Assembly: GCA_009845505.1 (NCBI GenBank)
Contig: VXZL01000574.1
Location: 1-6,390, forward strand
DNA from: Candidatus Poribacteria bacterium
GTDB lineage: Bacteria; Poribacteria; WGA-4E; WGA-3G
Direction: 5' to 3'
DNA length: 6,390 nucleotides
Shown: positions 1 to 4,958 of the stretch, in pieces
Numbering within the stretch: position 1 is the first letter of the stretch
Layout of the letters: each line of letters starts with the position of its first letter
Program-made: the position numbers and the translations under genes
The notes under the pieces: generated by a model
Database searches by the model: none
What the model saw: only the letters and a program-made list of their open reading frames with translations
What the model was told of the DNA's origin: nothing

Positions 1-259
1 ACCACACGACACCGTGCGGTGATGTGATACAGATGACATTTGCGAGATCGCACGGTCCGAGGCAGCCTTCGCTGATTGTCAATGTTATTGAAGCGGACAG
101 CCGCCTGTTCCGCCACTCCTGTTTGAGCCATTCAACCGGTACAGGCGGTTTCCGTTTCTCTGTCACGCCACAACAACACCCCTTACAGACCAGTATATGC
201 ACTAAGACCCGCCGCCTTGATGCCAGCTTGGGCGACGATTCGATTCTATCTGCTCTCAT
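1..259 (-). CDS. Thioredoxin-like [2Fe-2S] ferredoxin, C-terminus beyond left edge
   Basis: This frame is open from an ATG at 259 to the left edge, giving 86 visible residues without a stop. It reads VLVHILVCKGCCCG at residues 18-31 and CLGPCDLANV at 66-75. A VCxGCCCG motif followed about 35 residues later by CLGPCxxANV is the cysteine pattern of small thioredoxin-fold (2Fe-2S) ferredoxins, including those annotated beside cobalt-chelatase or CobW genes. Likely cluster ligands lie among C25, C28-C30, C66 and C70. The role would be cytoplasmic electron transfer or metal-cluster chemistry; its partner is outside the window. AGGA lies 7 bases before the ATG at 259. An in-frame ATG at 274, with GAGGAG 11 bases upstream, is an alternative that adds five residues. 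Family assignment is fairly secure; the pathway is not known. Confidence 0.8.
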   Translation of the reverse strand, partial: MRADRIESSPKLASRRRVLVHILVCKGCCCGVTEKRKPPVPVEWLKQEWRNRRLSASITLTISEGCLGPCDLANVICITSPHGVVW

Positions 260-279
260 ACCTTTTTCCTGCATACTGT

Positions 280-330
280 TCAAATCTCCTCTTGGCGTTG
301 CTGATGATATTCCTCTATTATCTGAGCTTG
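280..330 (-). pseudogene. Possible 3' remnant of a truncated gene upstream of the ferredoxin
   Basis: Read right to left, the bases just outside cassette copy A give an open frame QAQIIEEYHQQRQEEI followed by TGA at 282-280. The composition is that of a charged amphipathic helix, and the stop falls just before the ferredoxin start, as expected for the last codons of a neighbouring gene. The frame enters the cassette at 331 and meets a stop at 363-361 with no start codon between. It could be the end of a gene whose front was removed when the cassette arrived. At 16 codons it may also be chance. Confidence 0.25.
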
Positions 331-337
331 ATGTTTA

Positions 338-931
338 TCAATCGCTTCTAGGCTGTGAAATCAAGTATTCGACGAGTTCATGCCACTTTGCAGCCATCTC
401 GTGTGCAGGAATACGTTTCTTCTTCCATGCGTCAGTACACCGTTGGCGATAGTCAAGTCCGTATTCAGAAATAATCCACTGCTCGTAGTCGCCTATCCAT
501 GCGAGACCTTGAGTGAGCAAGTTGAAAACGCTATGCCACGCATCCACATCACGTGGATGCGTAAGTTCAGGGAGTTGCTCCGGTTTCCATATAGGCAACG
601 AAAAATCGACTGCTGCTGTCTGTTTGGGCGCGAATTTGTAACGCTGCAAGAAAAGCCCTCCTCGGTCCCCGTCGCCATAGAAAAACCCGAATCCCCATAA
701 AATAGCTCGGCTTCTGCCAGAGCCACGCCACTCATAAGCGGTACTTCCGTGCTTGCCTTCCGGCGGTCGATGTTTGGTAAAACCGTAGGCGAGCAAAGCA
801 TTTCCGTCTGCTCGGCGAATCTCCTGTCCCCAACACCACAACTGTTGGTCCAACAGTGCCGTCGCGATCTTCCTGACCTTGTTCAATGCCCCTAACCAAC
901 ACGCAGATGCGTCGTCAGTTCTGCCAGACAT
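338..931 (-). CDS. Conserved-looking 197-residue protein of unknown function, cassette copy A
   Basis: I do not recognise a named domain. The protein appears soluble: it has no signal peptide or membrane segment. It is strikingly tryptophan-rich, with 11 Trp in 197 residues. Clear blocks are LLDQQLWCWGQEIRR (26-40), LLAYGFTKHRPPEG (46-59), ILWGFGFFYGDGDRGGLFLQRY (77-98, named by its ends ILWGFGFF and FLQRY), LPIWKPEQLPELTHP (112-126) and LAWIGDYEQWI (143-153). From memory this resembles uncharacterised proteins in planctomycetes and cyanobacteria, which I cannot verify. The start is well supported: GGAGG lies 8 bases before the ATG at 931. It ends ISQPRSD. It follows a possible short ORF by 27 bases and may be co-transcribed with it and with the AztD-like gene upstream. 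Copy B differs at four residues, all at or after position 173. Confidence 0.8.
   Translation of the reverse strand: MSGRTDDASACWLGALNKVRKIATALLDQQLWCWGQEIRRADGNALLAYGFTKHRPPEGKHGSTAYEWRGSGRSRAILWGFGFFYGDGDRGGLFLQRYKFAPKQTAAVDFSLPIWKPEQLPELTHPRDVDAWHSVFNLLTQGLAWIGDYEQWIISEYGLDYRQRCTDAWKKKRIPAHEMAAKWHELVEYLISQPRSD
538..562. repeat. Intragenic palindrome, 10-bp stem, copy A
   Basis: ACGCATCCAC at 538-547 is the exact reverse complement of GTGGATGCGT at 553-562, with a 5-base loop. It lies inside the 197-residue gene, over the codons for THPRDVDAW. The identical structure occurs in copy B at 4412-4436. Confidence 0.7.
841..857. repeat. Intragenic 8-1-8 perfect palindrome, copy A
   Basis: ACTGTTGG, one central T, then CCAACAGT. 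It lies over the ALLDQQ codons of the 197-residue gene. The form suits a dimeric DNA-binding protein site or a small cruciform, but it may simply reflect the codons. Repeated in copy B at 4715-4731. Confidence 0.6.
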
Positions 932-958
932 GACTTATTCCTCCATAAGAAGCGGCTT

Positions 959-1081
959 CTACTTCTTCTCAAGATCCCGAAGCAATTCAAAAGCGGTGTC
1001 AAGAATTGTCGGTTTCTTTTTAGTATACCGATTCATCACTACCCAATGCCATTCAAGGGTAGTGATGAATTTTATCGGCAC
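959..1081 (-). CDS. Possible small ORF upstream of the 197-residue gene, copy A (25 or 40 residues)
   Basis: A GTG at 1081, immediately after the TAA stop of the AztD-like gene, opens a 40-codon frame ending in TAG at 961-959. An internal ATG at 1036 gives 25 residues beginning MNRYTKKKPTILDTAFELL and ending EKK. The composition is protein-like: a basic patch followed by an amphipathic helix. The stop lies 27 bases before the 197-residue start, close enough for co-translation. The first third overlaps the 14-bp inverted repeat at 1031-1070, so the longer version may be structural sequence rather than code. No strong ribosome binding site precedes the GTG or the ATG. A small partner protein such as an antitoxin or leader peptide is speculation. 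Confidence 0.35.
   Translation of the reverse strand: MPIKFITTLEWHWVVMNRYTKKKPTILDTAFELLRDLEKK
1031..1070. repeat. Subterminal hairpin of the cassette, copy A
   Basis: ATTCATCACTACCC at 1031-1044 pairs perfectly with GGGTAGTGATGAAT at 1057-1070, giving a 14-bp stem and a 12-base loop. It ends 14 bases inside the right boundary of the repeat and just downstream of the AztD-like stop codon. It could act as a weak terminator or RNA stabiliser for that gene, although no T-run follows it on the minus strand. It could also be a recombination or transposition end structure. Identical in copy B at 4905-4944. Confidence 0.85.
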
Positions 1082-3424
1082 TTATTTCAAAATAACCATC
1101 CGCTTCATCTGATGGAAAGATGGCGTGGACAATCGGTAGAAATAAACACCACTTGAAACCGGCTCACCCACATCGTTTCGACCATCCCAATAGGCCGCAC
1201 GTGCCCTGCCTTGATAGAAACCCGCTGGCTTGAAGCCAATCGAAAGCGTTCGCACCAGGTGCCCTGTCGTATCGTAAATTGATAGCGTCACAGGGGCTGA
1301 CTCCGAAAGGCGATAAGGTATCCACGTTTCGGGATTGAACGGGTTGGGATAATTCTGCAACACCAGGTTCTGCTCGGGTATGCCGATCCCCGTAAGTGTA
1401 ATCGGGAGAACAGCGTTTGCGAGTGCCTCTGGTGTCACGACGAAATTCAGTTTCTCCGAAGCGATCTCTCCGGTCGCATCCGCAACGGTGACTTCCAGTG
1501 TGTCGCCGGCCTCGACGACGCTCTGTCGGGAGAGATCAGCGGTCGCTGCGGCAAAATAGCCGCCGCGCACACGATTCGTCATCATCGCGTTCGTCCGCAG
1601 GTTTCGGACAGTGACCAGGTAGCCATCAAGGTTCTGCACACCTTCTAATTGTCCGCTGACAACGAACGCCCAAGTGTTATTTTGCGTGTCCATTGCTCTT
1701 GCGATCGGTGCTGCAGGAACTGGTGGTTGATTCGTCCACGGTGCCCCGACAAAGGCGACCTGTCGGGCGTGTGGCACGTTGACGATGTATCCCTTTGCGC
1801 CTTCAATTGGGAACCCGTTGTCTGGTGCATCGGGTGTCCAGCCAACGAACTCTTGGTTGACATCATCAAGTTTAATGACCGTCGTTGCGCCAATCATCTC
1901 CGCCAACGACCGAGCGTTCATCGGCGTGCGAGGTTTCAGCGGTGCGGAGATCATGTTCAAGCCTTCGGAGAGAGAAGCGTAGTAGGCGTGACTGAAGTCC
2001 TCTCCGTCGGCGACAGGTTCATGGCTATGTTCGGCGTCACCTGCTGGCGCAGGTCCCAGCGGGGCAACCCAACCCAACGCTGTCATATTCAAGGGCTGCC
2101 CCTCAACAGAAAATGTCCTGCTCACGGATACTGTCTCAAGGTCAACCTCAAGAATCTCACCGGCATTGGGATCGCTGACATAGGCGAACCCACTACCGAC
2201 AGTCAGCGCGGGACGGAGACCTTCCACATCACTGAAATCTGCAACCACTTGTGTCGATCCGAGCAGCGTCCAATCGCTTGGGTTGAACACCTGCAACAGA
2301 CCGTCAACGGTCAGCACTGCTAACTTATCCCCATGTTCCTTCTCAAAATCGAAACCTCTATAGGCTGCCGGCAGTTGCTGAATGTCGTTCGGATCAAGCT
2401 CGGTCGAATCTGGATAGATACGGACGAGGGCTCTGTAGCCCGGTTCCGGGTTGCTACCGTAATTACCGATGGCAAACGGCTGAGCGTGATGAGACCTGAC
2501 GATGCTCGTTCGCAGACCGTCAGGATAAGCGATCTTGTGTGCGGAGAACAGACCGGTCACTGGGTCGTGGGTCATCACAAAAACGCCACCATCCCCCGTG
2601 CCATCCTCACGTTTCTCATTACAGCCAGCTATGAAATGTTCGCCGACTATCGTTTCGCCGTGCATACCGAGGCAGGATGCTTGGAAATCTTCCTTGTCGT
2701 TGAACGTTTGAACAATATTTCCGTATTCATCAACTACCGCAAAGCCGCTCGGAAGTGAGCCGAACTCACGGTCAGGATCGGGGAGCGAGAAAATTATCTT
2801 GCCGCCGTGCACCGGTGCTCCGACACCGTGCTGCGCCGCAGAGGTCAATATGAGCGTGTCCGGGTTGGGTAAGAACAAATCTTCCTCGCGCACAGTGACG
2901 TTTTTTGAATCCACACCCTCACCAAAATTGCCATCAAAGTGGATGTTAACACGCCCTTCGTGGGAAACAAAGTGAATTGGTCTTTGCGAGTTTGCGAGTT
3001 CGCCGGTAAGGTTGAACGGCAGCAAGCTCGGTCTGCCTTTCTCCTTATCGAAATGATCGCCGTGCGCTTCCAGGTACAGACCGGAGTCGATGAAATTAAC
3101 GCTATTGTCACCAGCTTGAACAGCGACTGCAATGCGACCGCTTTCGGTCGTGTAAACACGCGCGGCCCCTTCCACCATGAAGGTTTCTATCACTTCTCCA
3201 TTGTCAAGTTCAATAAGTTGGAGTAAACCGGTTTCGCCATCTGCGACAAGTAACCGACCCAGCGGCTCCTCATGCTCATCATCATACTCTTGTGCAATGG
3301 CTTGCATTGAGAGGATCGAACAAGACATCAAAAACATAAGCAGCGCCAGTGTGGCTCTTATGCCAGTAACCATAAATCGTGAAATAGCGACAGAAAAGTC
3401 GCGCTGAAAAAAGTAAGTAAACAA
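1082..3424 (-). CDS. Secreted AztD-like zinc metallochaperone propeller with C-terminal sorting tail
   Basis: Numbering is from an in-frame TTG at 3436. Residues 22-48 form a signal peptide (basic MVTGIR, hydrophobic core, AIA|QE cleavage). Residues 58 to about 455 form a beta-propeller with phrases typical of AztD: GRLLVADGETG, SGRIAVAVQ, DSGLYLEAHGDH, RPIHFVSHEG, a GMHGET...GEHFIAGC stretch with C255 and C272 as a possible disulfide, and GGVFVM. AztD is a periplasmic zinc chaperone that passes zinc to AztC. A His-containing linker (AEHSHEP, 468-474) is followed by a module with GLNMISAPL (492-500), then the sorting/FlgD-like tail (696-784) ending MVILK. AztD proteins normally lack such a tail. 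Start: GGAG lies 6 bases before the TTG at 3424, used here; an ATG at 3373 fits the signal peptide but has no visible binding site. Zinc as substrate is inferred from the family. Confidence 0.82.
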   Translation of the reverse strand: MFTYFFQRDFSVAISRFMVTGIRATLALLMFLMSCSILSMQAIAQEYDDEHEEPLGRLLVADGETGLLQLIELDNGEVIETFMVEGAARVYTTESGRIAVAVQAGDNSVNFIDSGLYLEAHGDHFDKEKGRPSLLPFNLTGELANSQRPIHFVSHEGRVNIHFDGNFGEGVDSKNVTVREEDLFLPNPDTLILTSAAQHGVGAPVHGGKIIFSLPDPDREFGSLPSGFAVVDEYGNIVQTFNDKEDFQASCLGMHGETIVGEHFIAGCNEKREDGTGDGGVFVMTHDPVTGLFSAHKIAYPDGLRTSIVRSHHAQPFAIGNYGSNPEPGYRALVRIYPDSTELDPNDIQQLPAAYRGFDFEKEHGDKLAVLTVDGLLQVFNPSDWTLLGSTQVVADFSDVEGLRPALTVGSGFAYVSDPNAGEILEVDLETVSVSRTFSVEGQPLNMTALGWVAPLGPAPAGDAEHSHEPVADGEDFSHAYYASLSEGLNMISAPLKPRTPMNARSLAEMIGATTVIKLDDVNQEFVGWTPDAPDNGFPIEGAKGYIVNVPHARQVAFVGAPWTNQPPVPAAPIARAMDTQNNTWAFVVSGQLEGVQNLDGYLVTVRNLRTNAMMTNRVRGGYFAAATADLSRQSVVEAGDTLEVTVADATGEIASEKLNFVVTPEALANAVLPITLTGIGIPEQNLVLQNYPNPFNPETWIPYRLSESAPVTLSIYDTTGHLVRTLSIGFKPAGFYQGRARAAYWDGRNDVGEPVSSGVYFYRLSTPSFHQMKRMVILK

Positions 3425-3430
3425 TGTATT

Positions 3431-3434
3431 CTCC
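3431..3434 (-). promoter_or_regulatory. Ribosome binding site deciding a TTG start
   Basis: GGAG on the minus strand, 6 bases before a TTG at 3424-3422. This is the only Shine-Dalgarno-like signal near the beginning of the AztD-like gene and favours the TTG over the ATG at 3373. Confidence 0.45.
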
Positions 3435-3453
3435 AAGTTTTTTTAAATATAGA

Positions 3454-3459
3454 ATTATA
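3454..3459 (-). promoter_or_regulatory. Possible -10 box of the AztD-like gene
   Basis: TATAAT on the minus strand, about 30 bases before the TTG start at 3424. No good -35 hexamer is found at 16-19 bases spacing (candidates CGCGTG or TTCGCG are poor), so the promoter would be weak or activator-dependent. The gene may also be read from the strong promoter at 4142-4170. Confidence 0.35.
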
Positions 3460-3633
3460 CTTAACGGCGAACATGCCACGCGAAACGTATAAAATGCGTG
3501 TTTGACATGTCGCGAGTAACGAATGCTTTGCGTAATAGATGTGCTTATGGACATCCTGAAAGCCGACCACGCATGGGTCCACAATCAGATAGCGTCTACG
3601 ACAGAAACGCTACGATACGTTACAAAGCATCGG

Positions 3634-3680
3634 TGTACAAAGCGCGGGGGCGTGATATGGAACCCCGCGATCTTTGTACA
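3634..3680. repeat. Long GC-rich hairpin downstream of the His/Cys-rich gene
   Basis: TGTACAAAGCGCGGGG at 3634-3649 pairs with CCCCGCG-AT-CTTTGTACA at 3663-3680. This is a 16-bp stem with a 2-base AT bulge and a 13-base loop. It begins 34 bases after the stop of the minus-strand gene at 3714. No T-run follows on either strand, so a classic intrinsic terminator is not shown. It could instead attenuate or process the transcript running into the AztD-like gene. Confidence 0.75.
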
Positions 3681-3713
3681 ATCAAGGATATAAAGGAAAA
3701 ACAAAATCTGCCT

Positions 3714-4085
3714 TTAAAAGGCATAATTTGCGAGTTGAGTGGAGAATACAGGTGGGGCACGACTTCGCGTGTGGATGACCGGTTTTAGGGGTATAAAAGT
3801 GTCTTCATAAAGTCGGAGTATCGTATGAAAGCAGAAGGGTGCGTCAAGTGCAAAGGGTTCAACCTCGAAACTGACGTGCTGGTTGCAAAAGGAACAGGCT
3901 GTGCAGGTATCTTTGCTCTGCGAATGTTCGGTAGGACAATGCTGGCAATGCGAATGTCCGGTATGATCATGTGTCAGTTCGATGAGACCCAGCAGCACGA
4001 CGTAGAAAAATAAACCTGCGAAAACACAGATTTTCAAACTACGTCCAAATATTAACTTGTTGGGAAAAGTCGTGCTGTTTCTCAT
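3714..4085 (-). CDS. Small membrane-anchored His/Cys-rich protein, DUF2946-like
   Basis: From the ATG at 4085 this is 123 residues. A basic N-terminus (RSLK) precedes one membrane helix or signal anchor (about 19-37, ICVFAGLFFYVVLLGLIEL). A metal-ligand cluster follows: HDHTGHSHCQHC at 39-50, H54, then CTACSFC at 61-67 and H70. Near the end comes TRSRAPPVFS. A leading hydrophobic helix, a His/Cys cluster and a late R(A/G)PP motif form the outline of DUF2946 proteins, so I suggest that family without certainty. Seven His and five Cys within 32 residues make zinc or copper binding outside the cytoplasm likely. It sits between an AztC/TroA-like and an AztD-like gene, suggesting a zinc buffer or relay. 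An in-frame TTG at 4127 lies only 8 bases from the predicted transcript start, so the ATG is preferred, although its ribosome site is weak. Confidence 0.7.
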   Translation of the reverse strand: MRNSTTFPNKLIFGRSLKICVFAGLFFYVVLLGLIELTHDHTGHSHCQHCPTEHSQSKDTCTACSFCNQHVSFEVEPFALDAPFCFHTILRLYEDTFIPLKPVIHTRSRAPPVFSTQLANYAF

Positions 4086-4133
4086 ACACCAGTACCTATG
4101 GTTATGCTGAAAAAAAATGCGTGCCAATGAATT

Positions 4134-4150
4134 TGCGATAAATTATAGCA
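4134..4150. promoter_or_regulatory. 17-bp dyad over the -10 box, candidate repressor operator
   Basis: TGCGATAAATTATAGCA is an 8-1-8 inverted repeat with one mismatched pair (4137/4147). It covers the -10 hexamer and the predicted start site, where a repressor would block such a strong promoter. The AT-rich odd-centred form resembles Fur/Zur-family sites, and the neighbouring genes make Zur attractive. The regulator itself is not in the window, and I saw no second clear copy of the site. Confidence 0.45.
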
Positions 4151-4170
4151 CGCGATTGTGTCAATGTCAA
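4142..4170 (-). promoter_or_regulatory. Consensus sigma-70 promoter for the His/Cys-rich gene
   Basis: On the minus strand TTGACA (4170-4165) is followed by exactly 17 bases and TATAAT (4147-4142), a perfect consensus promoter. Predicted transcription starts near 4135, about 50 bases before the ATG at 4085. It lies directly after the stop of cassette copy B (4212), so a new transcription unit begins here. A second TTGACA overlaps the spacer but is too close to the -10 to be used. Confidence 0.8.
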
Positions 4171-4211
4171 ATAGAACTTAAAAAGTTGATTCGGATTATT
4201 CCTTATGTTTA

Positions 4212-4805
4212 TCAATTGCTTTTAGGTTGTGAAAGCAAGTATTCGACGAGTTCATGCCACTTTGCAGCCATCTCGTGTGCAGGAATACATTTCTTCTTCC
4301 ATGCGTCAGTACACCGTTGGCGATAGTCAAGTCCGTATTCAGAAATAATCCACTGCTCGTAGTCGCCTATCCATGCGAGACCTTGAGTGAGCAAGTTGAA
4401 AACGCTATGCCACGCATCCACATCACGTGGATGCGTAAGTTCAGGGAGTTGCTCCGGTTTCCATATAGGCAACGAAAAATCGACTGCTGCTGTCTGTTTG
4501 GGCGCGAATTTGTAACGCTGCAAGAAAAGCCCTCCTCGGTCCCCGTCGCCATAGAAAAACCCGAATCCCCATAAAATAGCTCGGCTTCTGCCAGAGCCAC
4601 GCCACTCATAAGCGGTACTTCCGTGCTTGCCTTCCGGCGGTCGATGTTTGGTAAAACCGTAGGCGAGCAAAGCATTTCCGTCTGCTCGGCGAATCTCCTG
4701 TCCCCAACACCACAACTGTTGGTCCAACAGTGCCGTCGCGATCTTCCTGACCTTGTTCAATGCCCCTAACCAACACGCAGATGCGTCGTCAGTTCTGCCA
4801 GACAT
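4212..4805 (-). CDS. 197-residue protein of unknown function, cassette copy B
   Basis: Same protein as the one at 338-931, with four substitutions: R173C, I191L, R195K and D197N, the tail reading LLSQPKSN. Everything before residue 173 is identical. It uses the same start and the same GGAGG site 8 bases upstream. R173C adds a fourth cysteine to a protein that otherwise has three, in a lysine-rich stretch (WKKKCIPAHEM). Both copies are intact, with no stop or frameshift, which argues for either a very recent duplication or continued selection. Its upstream neighbour is the ABC-transporter binding protein, beyond a sorting-tail remnant. Confidence 0.8.
   Translation of the reverse strand: MSGRTDDASACWLGALNKVRKIATALLDQQLWCWGQEIRRADGNALLAYGFTKHRPPEGKHGSTAYEWRGSGRSRAILWGFGFFYGDGDRGGLFLQRYKFAPKQTAAVDFSLPIWKPEQLPELTHPRDVDAWHSVFNLLTQGLAWIGDYEQWIISEYGLDYRQRCTDAWKKKCIPAHEMAAKWHELVEYLLSQPKSN
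4412..4436. repeat. Intragenic palindrome, 10-bp stem, copy B
   Basis: Same ACGCATCCAC / GTGGATGCGT stem with a 5-base loop as at 538-562. Confidence 0.7.
4715..4731. repeat. Intragenic 8-1-8 palindrome, copy B
   Basis: Same ACTGTTGG-T-CCAACAGT as at 841-857. Confidence 0.6.
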
Positions 4806-4832
4806 GACTTATTCCTCCATAAGAAGCGGCTT

Positions 4833-4955
4833 CTACTTCTTCTCAAGATCCCGAAGCAATTCAAAAGCGGTGTCAAGAATTGTCGGTTTCTTTTTAGTAT
4901 ACCGATTCATCACTACCCAATGCCATTCAAGGGTAGTGATGAATTTTATCGGCAC
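4833..4955 (-). CDS. Possible small ORF upstream of the 197-residue gene, copy B
   Basis: Identical to the frame at 959-1081: GTG at 4955, internal ATG at 4910, TAG at 4835-4833. The in-frame TAA again directly precedes the GTG. Two identical copies do not show selection, because the surrounding DNA is identical as well. Confidence 0.35.
   Translation of the reverse strand: MPIKFITTLEWHWVVMNRYTKKKPTILDTAFELLRDLEKK
4905..4944. repeat. Subterminal hairpin of the cassette, copy B
   Basis: Perfect 14-bp stem (ATTCATCACTACCC and its complement) with a 12-base loop, identical to 1031-1070. Here it does not follow an intact gene stop, which argues that it belongs to the cassette rather than to the AztD-like gene as a terminator. 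Confidence 0.85.
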
Positions 4956-4958
4956 TTA

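Larger units (their letters stand above)
331..1084. repeat. Direct repeat cassette, copy A (~754 bp)
   Basis: This segment recurs in the same orientation at 4205-4958, a constant offset of 3874 bases with no indels. I found five differences, at 343, 348, 353, 361 and 415; 416-1084 appears identical in both copies. Homology stops abruptly at both ends: left of 331 the flanks are unrelated, and right of 1084 the bases differ. The unit holds the 197-residue gene, a possible short ORF, and palindromes at 538-562, 841-857 and 1031-1070. I saw no convincing terminal inverted repeat, target-site duplication or transposase, so the mode of spread is unknown. The right boundary coincides with the TAA stop of the AztD-like gene (1084-1082). 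Confidence 0.9.
3437..3713. other. Intergenic region between the His/Cys-rich peptide and the AztD-like gene
   Basis: These 277 bases carry no gene I would defend. They hold a long hairpin at 3634-3680, a smaller inverted repeat TAGCGT/ACGCTA at 3590-3595 and 3607-3612, a TGCCTTT-A-AAAGGCA palindrome overlapping the upstream stop codon (3709-3723), and the weak -10 box near 3454. Open frames on either strand here lack protein-like composition. Confidence 0.6.
4205..4958. repeat. Direct repeat cassette, copy B (~754 bp)
   Basis: This is the second copy of the segment at 331-1084, in the same orientation. The right end is again TAAGTGCC on the minus strand, here followed by a degenerate sorting-tail fragment rather than an intact gene. 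The left end lies 34 bases from the -35 of the consensus promoter. With copy A it brackets a 3.1-kb block (1085-4204) holding the His/Cys-rich and AztD-like genes. Confidence 0.9.

Noticed and set aside
24..452. Long plus-strand open frame at the left end
   Set aside because: It runs antisense to the ferredoxin, whose cysteine motifs are unmistakable, and continues into the 3' end of the 197-residue gene. Its own composition shows no family features.
1031..1070. Intrinsic terminator of the AztD-like gene
   Set aside because: No T-run follows on the minus strand, and the same hairpin occurs in copy B where no intact gene ends.
1649..2323. 224-codon plus-strand open frame within the AztD-like gene
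   Set aside because: It is the antisense shadow of a long, clearly recognisable secreted protein and is rich in Arg and Cys, as such shadows often are.
3498..3788. Plus-strand open frame across the intergenic region
   Set aside because: It spans the 3634-3680 hairpin, overlaps the end of the His/Cys-rich gene, lacks a ribosome site and has no protein-like pattern.
4175..4187. AACTT-AAA-AAGTT inverted repeat as terminator of copy B's gene
   Set aside because: The stem is only 5 bp, AT-only in part, and is not followed by a T-run; it lies next to the -35 element of the next promoter.
331..4958. Classical composite transposon
   Set aside because: Neither repeat encodes a transposase motif, and I found no matching terminal inverted repeats or target duplications at 331/1084 or 4205/4958.
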